From an uncultured Candidatus Binatia bacterium (GTDB lineage Bacteria > Desulfobacterota > Binatia > Bin18), in the NCBI GenBank assembly GCA_958296235.1, contig OY282457.1, positions 2,533,338 through 2,597,337 of the forward strand: 64,000 nt of DNA, in the 5' to 3' direction. A program made the translations under genes and the position numbers. Positions within the stretch are counted from its first letter, which is position 1; the number at the start of each line of letters is the position of its first letter. The notes below the pieces were generated by a model, which was not told the DNA's origin, ran no database searches, and worked only from the letters and a program-made list of their open reading frames with translations. Below, one piece after another: positions 1 through 8,727 of this stretch.

Positions 1-1
1 G

Positions 2-592
2 CGCATTTTGTCCTACCACATCATCAGTCAGATCGGCTATCTCATGCTGGGTATCGGCCTGTTGACGCCGCAGGCATTGGCCGGCACCCTGTTTTATATG
101 GTGCCGTACGTGCTGGCGAAATCCGCCCTCTTTTTGATTGCCGGTGTCGTGCAGGCAGCAACCGGCTCGACCCACCTCAAAGCGGTGGGTGGTCTGCAAT
201 CGCACTCAATACCCTTAAGTGCGCTCTTTTTGCTGGCGGCGTTGAGCCTGGCTGGCATCCCGCCATTAGCCGGCTTCTTCAGTAAGTTTATCGTGTTGCA
301 GGCAGGTATGGAGATCGGTCGCTACGGCTATGTTGGCATAGGGCTCTTGGGTGGTCTGCTGACGCTGGCCTCCATGCTCAAAATCTGGAACGGGGTCTTC
401 TGGGGCGAAGAGACGGGCGACCGCCGACCGGTATCGCTCTGGCCCCTCTTCCCCGGCATTATCCTGCTCGTCTTTTTTATTGTTGGGATTGGGCTGTTTC
501 CAGGTATACTGTACAGCGTGGCGCAGACTGCCGCGGCGCAAGTTGCCGACCCGCGTGTGTATATTGCGGCAGTCCTGGGAATGCAAGACTGA
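2..592 (+). CDS. mrpD: Mrp/Mnh Na+/H+ antiporter subunit D, 3' part
   Basis: This is the C-terminal 196 residues of the large proton-translocating subunit of a multi-subunit monovalent cation/proton antiporter in the inner membrane. The visible part opens with the conserved SYHIISQIGYLMLGIG helix of the NuoM/NuoN/MrpD proton-pump family. It continues through several hydrophobic segments, including LAGIPPLAGFFSKFIVLQAG, which is typical of MrpD. The reading frame is open at the window edge, so the TTG at base 8 is an internal Leu codon and not the start. MrpE, F and G follow directly, which separates it from a respiratory complex I gene. NuoN is the only serious alternative for the fragment alone. 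Confidence 0.9.
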   Translation, partial: RILSYHIISQIGYLMLGIGLLTPQALAGTLFYMVPYVLAKSALFLIAGVVQAATGSTHLKAVGGLQSHSIPLSALFLLAALSLAGIPPLAGFFSKFIVLQAGMEIGRYGYVGIGLLGGLLTLASMLKIWNGVFWGEETGDRRPVSLWPLFPGIILLVFFIVGIGLFPGILYSVAQTAAAQVADPRVYIAAVLGMQD

Positions 593-607
593 TGGAGAGC
601 CCCCATT

Positions 608-1087
608 ATGGTGACTCGTTTTTTCCTCAATGTTATTCTGGCTTTGGCCTGGTGCCTGCTGCAAGACGAGATATCCTTGCGGCAGATGGTGATTGGCTTT
701 CTGGTCGGCCTCCTGGCCATGCTGTTCTTCCCACGCTCCTTTCATCAAGAGCGTCGGTATTTCCGCAAGGCGGCGCTGAGCGTGCGCCTCGTTTTCTTCT
801 TTGTGAAGGAACTCCTGATTGCCAATTGGACTGTGGTCAGACAGGTCTTGGCGCTGAAGCTCGCCATACGGCCCGGCATTGTTGCCTATCCGCTGTCCTT
901 GCAGAACGATGTGCTGATTACCTTGCTGGCGAATATGATTACCCTGACGCCGGGAACGCTCTCGGTCGAGGTGAGTCCAGATCGGCAGTTTTTATTCATT
1001 CACTTTCTCGATGTCGCCGATGTAGAGGAAGAGATTCGCCTCATTAAAGACGGCTTTGAACGCCATCTGCTGCTCATTGCCCAATGA
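608..1087 (+). CDS. mrpE: Mrp/Mnh antiporter subunit E
   Basis: This 159-residue membrane protein matches the MNHE family. It has two to three N-terminal hydrophobic segments, then the hallmark LLANMITLTPGTLSVEV motif near residues 99-115 and a short cytoplasmic tail with the usual FIHFLDV element. It is a subunit of the Mrp Na+/H+ antiporter complex, needed for assembly or stability. Its stop codon overlaps the ATG of mrpF (ATGA), indicating translational coupling. It starts 15 bp after mrpD, so the four genes form one operon whose mrpA-C part lies upstream of the window. Confidence 0.93.
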   Translation: MVTRFFLNVILALAWCLLQDEISLRQMVIGFLVGLLAMLFFPRSFHQERRYFRKAALSVRLVFFFVKELLIANWTVVRQVLALKLAIRPGIVAYPLSLQNDVLITLLANMITLTPGTLSVEVSPDRQFLFIHFLDVADVEEEIRLIKDGFERHLLLIAQ

Positions 1088-1386
1088 TTACGCCATTTGT
1101 TTCTGTTGTCGTGCTGATTGGCATCACGCTCTCGATCTTACTCAGTGCGTATCGGGCGCTGCGTGGCCCTACGATTCCCGACCGGGTTGTGGCCCTCGAT
1201 AATATTGCGATCAATCTGGTTGCCGCTATCATCGTCATTTCGATCCGTACTCAGAGCGCGCTGTATATCGATGTTGCCCTGGTCCTCGCCATTCTCTCAT
1301 TTTTAGGAACGGTCGCGGCAGCCAAATATCTGCTGAGAGGAACGATTATTGATGCAAGTCCCCTACCTCCTCGACGTCCTGGTTAG
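1084..1386 (+). CDS. mrpF: Mrp/Mnh antiporter subunit F
   Basis: This 100-residue subunit of the Mrp antiporter has three predicted transmembrane helices. The family signature GPTIPDRVVALDNIAINLV is clear near residues 28-46, followed by YIDVALVLAILSFLGTVAAAKYL. It sits between mrpE (4-bp overlap) and mrpG, whose start lies inside its 3' end. This compact overlapping order is normal for mrp operons. Confidence 0.93.
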   Translation: MITPFVSVVVLIGITLSILLSAYRALRGPTIPDRVVALDNIAINLVAAIIVISIRTQSALYIDVALVLAILSFLGTVAAAKYLLRGTIIDASPLPPRRPG

Positions 1387-1708
1387 TGTCCTCCTGCTGC
1401 TCGGCCTGTTTTTTCTCCTGACCGGGACGTTCGGCCTGTTGCGGCTGAGGGATGTGTACGCGCGCATGCACGCAACGAGCAAGAGCACGACGTTTGGTGT
1501 GGCCGGAGTGGTTCTGGCCTCGCTGCTCTACCTGCGGTATCTGGGGCTCTCCTCAGGGCTGAAGGAGTCCCTGATCGTCCTCTTTCTTTTTCTGACCGCC
1601 CCGGTTGGGGCGCATATGATCGCCCGGGCCGCCTACCGGGCCGGCGTTTCGTTATGGCAGGGCGGCGTGGTGGATGATTTCAAGAAATGGCTGGATGAAA
1701 ATCGGTAG
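1352..1708 (+). CDS. mrpG: Mrp/Mnh antiporter subunit G
   Basis: This 118-residue small membrane subunit has the MNHG family pattern: an N-terminal helix, LLRLRDVYARMHATSKSTT near residues 29-47, and two more helices (FLFLTAPVGAHMIARAAYRAG). The gene begins inside mrpF. I chose the ATG at 1352; a TTG one codon earlier (1349) is also possible because GAGAGG lies 8-11 bases upstream of either. It is the last gene of the mrp operon, and no clear hairpin terminator follows before 1826. Confidence 0.92.
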   Translation: MQVPYLLDVLVSVLLLLGLFFLLTGTFGLLRLRDVYARMHATSKSTTFGVAGVVLASLLYLRYLGLSSGLKESLIVLFLFLTAPVGAHMIARAAYRAGVSLWQGGVVDDFKKWLDENR

Positions 1709-1825
1709 TCTGCTTGCCTTTGATAAAATTGAAGTCCGGGAGACGCTTAGGGAAAGATGTCTTGTGCCCCTCTATCACAAGCTCTGCTCAACAATACTCT
1801 GGGGCAAGAAGGAGACGGCTGACAG

Positions 1826-3154
1826 ATGAGTGGAGGAACAGACGGTTTTTGGCAAGGGCTACGCCGGCTTACCGTTGTACTCGTGCTGACAGTGTATCCA
1901 GGTTTGGTCATGGAAGCGTCTGCCCGACACCCGCGCGTGCAACTCGGGCCTCGCCCATTTTACCTGGTCGATGCCATGCGTCCGGGCAGACTCAAGGCAG
2001 CGCTCCAGCGGTGTTCGACCTGGGGCCGCTATACAAAACGGGACTTCTCAATCGGTCACCGGGGCGCTCCCATGCAGTTCCCCGAGCATACAAAAGAGTC
2101 GTATGCAGCCGCCGCCCGCATGGGGGCCGGCATCATTGAGTGCGACGTCACTTTCACCTCGGATGGCGAGTTGATCTGCCGTCATGCCCAGTGCGACCTG
2201 CATACCACGACCAACATTCTCAATACGGAGCTGGCCTCCACCTGCGAACAACCCTTTACTCCCGCTGAGTTTGACCCCGTCACCGGCGAGCGGACAAAAG
2301 CCGCCTCGGCCAAATGCTGTGCCAGCGACCTGACCCTCGTCGAATTCAAGTCGCTATGCGGGAAAATGGATGCCAGTAATGAGAACGCAACCACTGTCGA
2401 AGAATTTCTGGCCGGGACGGCGGACTGGCGCACCGACTTGTACTCGACCTGTGGCACCCTCCTCTCCCATACCGACAGCATCAAGCTCTTCCAGCGTCTG
2501 AGGGTCAAGATGACACCCGAGCTCAAGGAAGGCGAGGCAGCAGACGTACAAGCGGTCTTTGGAGGCCAAAGGGCCTATGCCGCGGCGCTGATTGATGACT
2601 ATGAAGAAGCGTGCGTTCGACCGGAGAACGTGTATGTTCAGTCCTTCAATTTTGACGATGTTCTCTATTGGATCGAAAATGAGCCGGCTTTTGGCGAACA
2701 GGCCGTTTACCTCGACGGCCGCGATGGGAGCATTGATCCGGTGGACCCCGACGACCCAGGCGACCCCGACGACCCTCATAACCCTACCTTGCAGCAGATT
2801 GCAGCCAAGGGCGTCACTATCATAGCGCCGCCCATGTGGGTACTCCTGACGGTCGCAGACGGTGCCATCGCGCCCTCGAAATATGCCGAGAAGGCAAAGG
2901 CTGCCGGCCTCGGCCTCATTACCTGGACCGCTGAACGCTCCGGTCGTATCGTTGAAGACGTGCTAGAGGGCCGTGGGAGCAATTTTTACTACCGCTCAAC
3001 AGACGGTTCCTCCGCCACGGCCAACGCGCTTCGCAATGACGGCGACATCTTGACCACTCTTGACGTGCTCGCAGCTCAGGTAGGAGTCCTCGGCGTCTTT
3101 TCCGACTGGCCGGCCACGACAACCTTTTATGCGAATTGCATGCGCCTCAAATAG
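1826..3154 (+). CDS. secreted glycerophosphodiester phosphodiesterase family protein
   Basis: This 442-residue protein probably hydrolyses glycerophosphodiesters in the periplasm or outside the cell. A hydrophobic N-terminal segment (residues 12-31) looks like a signal sequence. The GDPD barrel begins at [20 protein letters not shown] (catalytic His of HRG and Glu of PEHT), followed by [18 protein letters not shown], where the metal-binding Glu/Asp and second His fall. TPELKE later fits the next conserved strand. It is longer than minimal GDPDs and has many Cys residues plus an Asp-Pro repeat loop near residues 307-322. The exact substrate cannot be read from sequence. Confidence 0.82.
   Translation: MSGGTDGFWQGLRRLTVVLVLTVYPGLVMEASARHPRVQLGPRPFYLVDAMRPGRLKAALQRCSTWGRYTKRDFSIGHRGAPMQFPEHTKESYAAAARMGAGIIECDVTFTSDGELICRHAQCDLHTTTNILNTELASTCEQPFTPAEFDPVTGERTKAASAKCCASDLTLVEFKSLCGKMDASNENATTVEEFLAGTADWRTDLYSTCGTLLSHTDSIKLFQRLRVKMTPELKEGEAADVQAVFGGQRAYAAALIDDYEEACVRPENVYVQSFNFDDVLYWIENEPAFGEQAVYLDGRDGSIDPVDPDDPGDPDDPHNPTLQQIAAKGVTIIAPPMWVLLTVADGAIAPSKYAEKAKAAGLGLITWTAERSGRIVEDVLEGRGSNFYYRSTDGSSATANALRNDGDILTTLDVLAAQVGVLGVFSDWPATTTFYANCMRLK
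2741..2777 (+). repeat. Asp/Pro codon repeat inside the GDPD gene
   Basis: A short imperfect tandem repeat of a GACGACCC/GGCGACCCC unit encodes a [11 protein letters not shown] loop in the glycerophosphodiesterase. Such loops are flexible, acidic and could bind calcium. The repeat is in frame. Confidence 0.6.
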
Positions 3155-3200
3155 TGCCCTGAGTGTCCCGTCGCTGCCCGACTACCCCTCCTCCGAACGT

Positions 3201-4223
3201 TTAGTGTAGCCCTGGCATTACTTCTGTGGCAAAGAGTTCCATCGAGCGTTGACTCTTCGCCGGGTCGAGGCCGGGGAGGTGCATGCCCAGGACGAGATGC
3301 GTTGTGCGCACCTCTTGGGTAAACCGCTCAATCTCACGCCCGATTTCTTCCGGGGTACCGATCATGGGGCTGGCGAGCAATTGCTCGGGATGCTCCCGCA
3401 ACTCAGCCGGGGGCGGCAGGTGGCTGAACTGCTCAGCGCCGGGAAAATCCTTGGCCTCGGACAGCCACCGGCCATACCAGCTCAGCATATAGTGAAGATG
3501 CTCCTGAGCCTCATCCCAGGCTTGATCGTGGCTCGGCGCGACATACGCCCAGCGCAATTGGGCGGCATGATAATCGTTGGGGTCGCGCCCATGCTGGCGC
3601 AACGCGGCATCATACGCTTCCTGAGCTTCCGAGGCTCCGCCGCCGAGAAAATGACAGCCCAGGCGCGCGGCGCGCTCAATCGCCTTTGGCGCGTTGGCGC
3701 CGATCCACAAGGGCGGATGCGGGCTCTGGGCCGGTTTGGGCTGAAGGCGAATATCCTTCAACTGGTAGTGTGTGCCTTCATAGGAGAAAGGGTCTTGGGT
3801 CCAGATGCCCCGGATGACCTCGACTCCCTCCTCCATGCGCGAGCCGCGCTCCTTGCGCGGGATGCCATAACCGGCAAACTCGGCAGGGGCATATCCCTGC
3901 CCCAGTCCCAGGTCAAAACGCCCGTTGGACAGGATATCCACGGTTGCCGCGTCCTCAGCAACCCGCACGGCATTATGCAGGGGCAGGAGGATCAGAAATG
4001 TCCCGATACGCACCCGACTCGTCATAGCGGACAGCGTCCCGGCTATCGGCAGCAGCGAGGGCGAGTAGCCGTCTTCGGCAAAGTGATGCTCAGTCAGCCA
4101 GATCGTGTCATAGCCGAGTTCCTCGGCCACCTGGGCCTGATGCAGTTGCTCGGCATAAAATTGCGGAAACGGCTTGCGCCATTGAGGGGGGTTCCGAAAG
4201 GGAAAGAGTAATCCGATATCCAT
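3201..4223 (-). CDS. LLM class flavin-dependent oxidoreductase
   Basis: This 340-residue member of the bacterial luciferase-like superfamily should use reduced FMN or F420 to oxidise an unknown substrate. The N-terminus (LLFPFRNPPQW, then EELGYDTIWLTEHHF near residues 35-49) and the NGRFDLGLGQGYAPAEFAGYG segment near residues 101-121 are typical of the alkanal-monooxygenase-like branch. The PHPPLWIGANAPKAIERAA strand is also characteristic. It lies just downstream of a CaiB-type CoA-transferase on the same strand (41 bp apart) and may be co-transcribed. Substrate is unassigned. Confidence 0.9.
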   Translation of the reverse strand: MDIGLLFPFRNPPQWRKPFPQFYAEQLHQAQVAEELGYDTIWLTEHHFAEDGYSPSLLPIAGTLSAMTSRVRIGTFLILLPLHNAVRVAEDAATVDILSNGRFDLGLGQGYAPAEFAGYGIPRKERGSRMEEGVEVIRGIWTQDPFSYEGTHYQLKDIRLQPKPAQSPHPPLWIGANAPKAIERAARLGCHFLGGGASEAQEAYDAALRQHGRDPNDYHAAQLRWAYVAPSHDQAWDEAQEHLHYMLSWYGRWLSEAKDFPGAEQFSHLPPPAELREHPEQLLASPMIGTPEEIGREIERFTQEVRTTHLVLGMHLPGLDPAKSQRSMELFATEVMPGLH

Positions 4224-4264
4224 ACCGTCCTCCTGATGGTCTCAATGTTCTATATAGGGAAGCG

Positions 4265-5455
4265 CTAGATCAGCCCTGCTGCTCGCATAGCAGCAATAGC
4301 CTGTGCGTCATAGCCGAGTTCCGTCAGGACCTCAGCGCTATGCTCGCCGAGCAGAGGCGCGGGCCGTAGCGGGACGTCCGAAGCCGACAGTTTGATGGGA
4401 TTGCCGGCCATAGTGTACGTTCCGCGCGTGGGATGATCAAGTTCGAGAATCATATCCCGTTCGCGCAAATGCGGATCGTTCATGACTTCGCCCGTATCCT
4501 GACACGCCCCGCACGGCACCCCAGCCTTGGCTAAAATTCGCATGACTTCATGTTTCGGTTTGCTCAATGTCCATGCTTCGATAAAGGCGTTCACTTCATC
4601 TGCACGCTCATTCCGGGCCTCGGGTGTGTGATAGCGCGGGTCGTCAATCAAGTCTTCCCGTTGTATGGCGCGCAGCAAAGGCTCCCACATCTGCTGCTGG
4701 GCAATAATGAACACATAGTCGTTGGGACCGCCGGGATGGCAACGATATGTCGTGGCGGGGACAAACCCGAGTTGATTGCCCGTGCGTTCAACCGGCTTGC
4801 CAGAGCGCTGGTGGTCGCGCAGGCTGACTCGAACCAGATTCACCACCGCGTCCTGCATGGACACTTCGACCTGTTGGCCGACTCCGCTGGTGTGGCGCTG
4901 CATCAGGGCGGCCAGGATGCCGATAACGCAGTGCATGCCGGTGCCCGAGTCTCCCACACACGACCACGTGACGGTTGGCGGATTGTCAGGAAAACCGGTC
5001 ACGCTCATCGAGCCGCCCATCGCCTGAGCCACAGGTTCAAAACTCTTGAACGAGCTATACGGTCCATACGAACCAAAGCCTTTGATGCTGGCATAGACAA
5101 GGCGCGGATTGAGCTGTTTGAGGCTGTCATAGCCAAACCCAAGCCGTTCCATAGTACCGGGTCCGAAGTTCTCCAGCACGACATCTGCGGTTGCCACCAG
5201 TTTTTCAAAAGCTTGCTTGCCTTCTGGATGTTTCAGGTCAAGCGCCAGGCTGCGCTTGTTAGCATTGAAAAAAAGGAAAAACAGACTGTCCGTACCCGGC
5301 TGGTCATTCAGACTCACGCGGGCGATATCACCCCGTCCGGGCGGTTCGATCTTGATGACGTCAGCCCCGAGCCAGGCTAAAATCTGGCCACACGCCGGGC
5401 CAGCCTGATTGTGAGTCAAGTCAAGCACCTGGATACCATCAAGCGCAGCGCTCAT
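4265..5455 (-). CDS. CaiB/BaiF family CoA-transferase (copy 1)
   Basis: This 396-residue family III CoA-transferase moves CoA between an acyl-CoA and a free acid. The N-terminus is canonical (GIQVLDLTHNQAGPACGQILAWLGADVIKIEPP). VVLENFGPGTMERLG follows, and the catalytic aspartate falls at residue 169 in VGDSGTGMHC, the same number as in formyl-CoA transferase. I chose the ATG at 5455 because family homology begins there and GGGAG lies upstream; a longer reading frame exists to 5497. An LLM oxidoreductase follows 41 bp downstream. Confidence 0.92.
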   Translation of the reverse strand: MSAALDGIQVLDLTHNQAGPACGQILAWLGADVIKIEPPGRGDIARVSLNDQPGTDSLFFLFFNANKRSLALDLKHPEGKQAFEKLVATADVVLENFGPGTMERLGFGYDSLKQLNPRLVYASIKGFGSYGPYSSFKSFEPVAQAMGGSMSVTGFPDNPPTVTWSCVGDSGTGMHCVIGILAALMQRHTSGVGQQVEVSMQDAVVNLVRVSLRDHQRSGKPVERTGNQLGFVPATTYRCHPGGPNDYVFIIAQQQMWEPLLRAIQREDLIDDPRYHTPEARNERADEVNAFIEAWTLSKPKHEVMRILAKAGVPCGACQDTGEVMNDPHLRERDMILELDHPTRGTYTMAGNPIKLSASDVPLRPAPLLGEHSAEVLTELGYDAQAIAAMRAAGLI

Positions 5456-5545
5456 TGTCTCATGCTCCCTTACTTTCTCTATGGACGTCCTCTGCATTAT
5501 TTTTACTCCCGTACCGAGGACGCGCTTCGTCCCGATGCGTCGCCC

Positions 5546-6223
5546 CTACCTGATAGGGTTCAGTGTTACCCTATTATAAGCCTTCTTTACCATTGCAGCA
5601 GGCACATACACGATCCGTACATCCAGGATTTTACAGCGTGGTGGTTTGGCGACTCTAATTCGCCAAGTCTCTTTCGAGTTGTCCATAAAAATATCGGCAG
5701 CATCACTGTATAGGCAACCAGAACCAGAAAGTCTCCAACTGCTCACTATAGCTGCCTCGAATTTGGTCTTCCTAAGACTGGTCTCGTAAGAATAAGTTCC
5801 TGCTTTTTTGGGCAGGTTCAGCCGATAGCGATGAGTTTCGATGCCCGGACCGGCCAACTCTTCCTGGAATATCCTTTTTTCTTCCTCCGCTTTGTCCGCG
5901 GCTTCCGTAATCTTCTGGAGGAGCATTCTTGCTTTATCGTTCGTCACTTCCAAATTCTTGCTAATTTCCTCCGCCCTTTCACTGATTTCCTCGATCGCAT
6001 ACTCCTTCACGGCTTTTTCGACCGTGTTATTGATTAGCGTCGGGATGCCAAAGAAAGCTGCCAGAGCCAGGAGAGGGGTGATGACGATACCTGCCACTTT
6101 GAAGTCGCGACGCAAGCGACCGTTATCAGCTATCGCTTCGTCCCGAGCTCTGTCTGCTTCCTCTTTGATGAAATCTCGAAGTGATGAATCAATATTGGGT
6201 GGGTCGCTCATCGCATTCCCCAT
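5546..6223 (-). CDS. hypothetical membrane-anchored coiled-coil protein
   Basis: I do not recognise this 225-residue protein. It has a polar N-terminus rich in Asp, Glu and Arg (residues 10-38), one clear transmembrane helix near residues 41-64 (GIVITPLLALAAFFGIPTLI), then a long charged helical stretch (about 67-125) that looks like a coiled coil. A C-terminal beta-rich domain follows, ending in YVPAAMVKKAYNRVTLNP. The layout suggests an inner-membrane protein with a periplasmic C-terminal domain. The codons look AT-richer than neighbours, so recent acquisition is possible. A second ATG four codons in (6211) is an alternative start. Confidence 0.65.
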   Translation of the reverse strand: MGNAMSDPPNIDSSLRDFIKEEADRARDEAIADNGRLRRDFKVAGIVITPLLALAAFFGIPTLINNTVEKAVKEYAIEEISERAEEISKNLEVTNDKARMLLQKITEAADKAEEEKRIFQEELAGPGIETHRYRLNLPKKAGTYSYETSLRKTKFEAAIVSSWRLSGSGCLYSDAADIFMDNSKETWRIRVAKPPRCKILDVRIVYVPAAMVKKAYNRVTLNPIR

Positions 6224-6266
6224 TTCTCAGAACAATACGCGTAACGTCCCCCAACACCACAGCGTT

Positions 6267-6617
6267 TTAGGCCAACGGAATAAACAAGGACTTTCTGGGC
6301 TGGCCGTTGACTGCTCGGCTGATATGGCCCTGGCCGGTGGTATCCTCGGCCAGCAGAATCTCTCCCGTGCCCAGGACGCGCTTCGTGCCGTCACCAATCT
6401 CGATCTCGACCGCACCCTCAAGCATGACCACATACTGCCGCCGTGGCGCATTGTGAAAATCGAGGTCATAGTCGCCGCCCGTTTCTCGAAAGATCACACC
6501 GGTTGCCGGAATAATCTCAGAGAGCTGTCCCACTCCGCCACCGTCTTTGAGCGGAATCTCGACATCCTCAAAATGTGACTGGTTATCTGGACCCGTATAG
6601 ATGCGGGTGACTTTCAT
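6267..6617 (-). CDS. cupin domain protein
   Basis: This 116-residue single-domain cupin was assigned the ATG at 6617 because AAAGGAGG sits just upstream; a longer frame to 6674 lacks support. The beta-barrel pattern is visible in YDLDFHNAPRRQYVVMLEGAVEIEIGDG and LGTGEILLAEDTTGQGHISRA, which carry metal-site His and Glu positions. Such small cupins include isomerases and stress-related proteins, so no reaction is assigned. It is divergent from the alcohol dehydrogenase at 6773. Confidence 0.8.
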   Translation of the reverse strand: MKVTRIYTGPDNQSHFEDVEIPLKDGGGVGQLSEIIPATGVIFRETGGDYDLDFHNAPRRQYVVMLEGAVEIEIGDGTKRVLGTGEILLAEDTTGQGHISRAVNGQPRKSLFIPLA

Positions 6618-6772
6618 GCTGGGCCTCCTTTCCACAGGCTCTGAACTGTATGACACCGGTCCCTTGAGTGTCAAATGATACCGGATTTTCCGACCTGGAC
6701 AGGGCTATCGCCCATGACCTATAGTGATGCGGCTGCAACGAGAAGAGACCAGCAAAGGGAGAGGAGAACACG

Positions 6773-7855
6773 ATGCGCGCCGTAATGATGCTGAACCATG
6801 AACTGACAGTGGAAGATATTCCCGTCCCGGAGCCCGGACCGGGCGAAGTCCTGGTCAAAACCCTGGCCTGTGGGATTTGCGGCTCAGACCTCCATGCGCT
6901 GAAGCATACGGAAAAGCTGGTTGAGGTTTCAGAGCGTTCCAACGGCGTGTTTAATATGGACCTCAGCCGGGGCATCGTCATGGGCCATGAGTTCTGTGTC
7001 GAGGTGGTTGACCACGGGCCCAATACGGACCGCAGCCTCAAAGCCGGCGCCCGTGCGGTTTCCATGCCGATCCTCATTCGACCAGCCGGTGTCGAGACGG
7101 TCGGCTATTCAAACGATAACCCAGGCGGCTATGGGGAGTATATGCGCCTGAGCGAAAAGCTGTTGATTGAAGTCCCGAACGGCCTGCCGACGCAGAAAGC
7201 CGCCCTGACCGAACCTATGGCGGTCGGCCTGCACGCGGTTGAAATGGCGCGCCTGACACAGGACGACGTGCCGCTCGTCATCGGCTGCGGGCCGGTCGGT
7301 CTGGCCGTTATTGCGTCGCTGCGGATGAAAGGCGTGCAGCCGATTATCGCCGCGGATTTCTCCCCCCGTCGCCGCCAACTCGCGCAGGCCGTGGGCGCGG
7401 ATAGCGTCATTGATCCCGCGGAGCAGTCGCCCTATACCAGTTGGCAGGACGCCGCGGTCTGGGCCGACCCGAGTACGGCTCCGCCTCAGCCGCCTTGGGC
7501 TTCGGGTCCGCCGTTGCGACCGGCCGTTATATTCGAGTGCGTCGGTGTTCCCGGGGTCATTGATCAGATTATGGCCGCGGCCCCACAAGGCACCCGGATT
7601 GTGGTTGTGGGCGTGTGTATGGAAAAGGACAGCTTTGAACCCATGTTCGGGATCAACAAAGAGCTGAATCTACAATTCGTCCTCGGCTATAGCGGGGAAG
7701 AATACGCCTCCACCCTGCGGCATATTGCCGAAGGCCAGATTATTACCGACCCCTTAATTACCGGGACGGTGGGGATAGAGGGAGTCGCTCAGGCATTCAA
7801 AGACCTGCACTCGCCTGAGCGGCACGCAAAAATTATTGTGGAACCCTGGCACTGA
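6773..7855 (+). CDS. zinc-dependent alcohol dehydrogenase, MDR family
   Basis: This 360-residue medium-chain dehydrogenase oxidises an alcohol or reduces an aldehyde or ketone with NAD(P). The catalytic zinc site is visible: Cys33 in ACGICGSDLH and His72-Glu73 in GHEF. The nucleotide-binding motif is VIGCGPVGLAVIA, with AADFSPRRR after the second strand. The region that usually holds the four structural-zinc cysteines (about residues 90-110) has none, so this is a single-zinc type. The start is supported by GAGAGGAG upstream. A copy of the AAAGAGTAAACGTGTCC repeat begins five bases after the stop. Confidence 0.92.
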   Translation: MRAVMMLNHELTVEDIPVPEPGPGEVLVKTLACGICGSDLHALKHTEKLVEVSERSNGVFNMDLSRGIVMGHEFCVEVVDHGPNTDRSLKAGARAVSMPILIRPAGVETVGYSNDNPGGYGEYMRLSEKLLIEVPNGLPTQKAALTEPMAVGLHAVEMARLTQDDVPLVIGCGPVGLAVIASLRMKGVQPIIAADFSPRRRQLAQAVGADSVIDPAEQSPYTSWQDAAVWADPSTAPPQPPWASGPPLRPAVIFECVGVPGVIDQIMAAAPQGTRIVVVGVCMEKDSFEPMFGINKELNLQFVLGYSGEEYASTLRHIAEGQIITDPLITGTVGIEGVAQAFKDLHSPERHAKIIVEPWH

Positions 7856-7859
7856 GGTG

Positions 7860-7876
7860 AAAGAGTAAACGTGTCC
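7860..7876 (+). repeat. dispersed repeat arm AAAGAGTAAACGTGTCC, copy A
   Basis: Exact match to the left arm of the palindrome seen at 59028-59079. It lies between the alcohol dehydrogenase stop and the DUF1326 start. Only a weak partner arm (GGCATGTTTATT) follows. Confidence 0.7.
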
Positions 7877-7913
7877 GGCATGTTTATTGGAGGACTGCCA
7901 GCAGGAGGACAGT

Positions 7914-8552
7914 ATGGCTGATATACAGAATTGGACCCTTCAGGGCGACTGGTTTGATGTGTGCAGTTGCGATATCGCCTGTCCGTGCGAATTTGCCCAG
8001 CCCCCCACAAACAATCACTGCGAGGGCGTCCTCGCCTACCATGTCCGAGAGGGGAGGTATGGCTCAACCCGTCTCGATGGGCTGAATGTCCTTGCCGTGG
8101 CCAGCTTCAGCGGCAATATCTGGGCTGGCGAGGCCAAAATCTCACTGGGGCTGTTTATTGACGAGCAGGCCGACGCGCAACAGCGCGAGGCGCTCCAACT
8201 CATCTTTTCCGGGCAGGCCGGCGGATTTATGGCCGGGTTTGCTCGCTTGATTGGTGAGGTGCGCGGGATTGAGTTTGTTCCCATCACTTTTGATATTGCT
8301 GAGGACCTGGCCTTTTGGAAAGCGGAGATTCCCGACCGCGTCACGGCCTTCGCCGAGGCGCTGACCGGACCGACCACTCCAAAAGGAAAACGGGTGCAGT
8401 TGCTGAATCCGCCCGGCTCCGAAGTTGGACCCGGCCAGGTCGCGACCTGGGGCAAAACGGTTGACAATCGGGTCAACGCCTACGGCCTTGAGTGGGATTG
8501 GGCCGGGAAATCGAGCAAACACATCCCTTTTGACTGGAGTGGGCCCGCATAG
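7914..8552 (+). CDS. DUF1326 domain protein
   Basis: This 212-residue protein of the DUF1326 family has no established function. The N-terminal signature is clear: WTLQGDWFDVCSCDIACPCE, with cysteines at 17, 19, 23 and 25 that could bind a metal or form disulphides. The rest is a predicted beta-sandwich without membrane segments. The start at 7914 is set by AGGAGGACAGT directly upstream. It follows the alcohol dehydrogenase on the same strand, 58 bp apart, with one copy of the dispersed repeat in the gap. Confidence 0.85.
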   Translation: MADIQNWTLQGDWFDVCSCDIACPCEFAQPPTNNHCEGVLAYHVREGRYGSTRLDGLNVLAVASFSGNIWAGEAKISLGLFIDEQADAQQREALQLIFSGQAGGFMAGFARLIGEVRGIEFVPITFDIAEDLAFWKAEIPDRVTAFAEALTGPTTPKGKRVQLLNPPGSEVGPGQVATWGKTVDNRVNAYGLEWDWAGKSSKHIPFDWSGPA

Positions 8553-8727
8553 CTCGGACCCTGACGCTGCTCAGGAACTGCAAAAAACAGGACTGAAACC
8601 GAAGCGGCGGGAGAAGACTCATGCAAGGGGCTCATGAGCTTCCCCCGCCACTGGAAGGAGGAAGAAAGAAAGGAAAGCTATTATAGTAGACGGATCAACC
8701 CCGGTCAGTATTCAACCCACCCCCCGA

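Noticed and set aside
5411..5713. 100-codon + strand frame
   Set aside because: Crosses the CoA-transferase start and the end of the coiled-coil gene with no motif or RBS.
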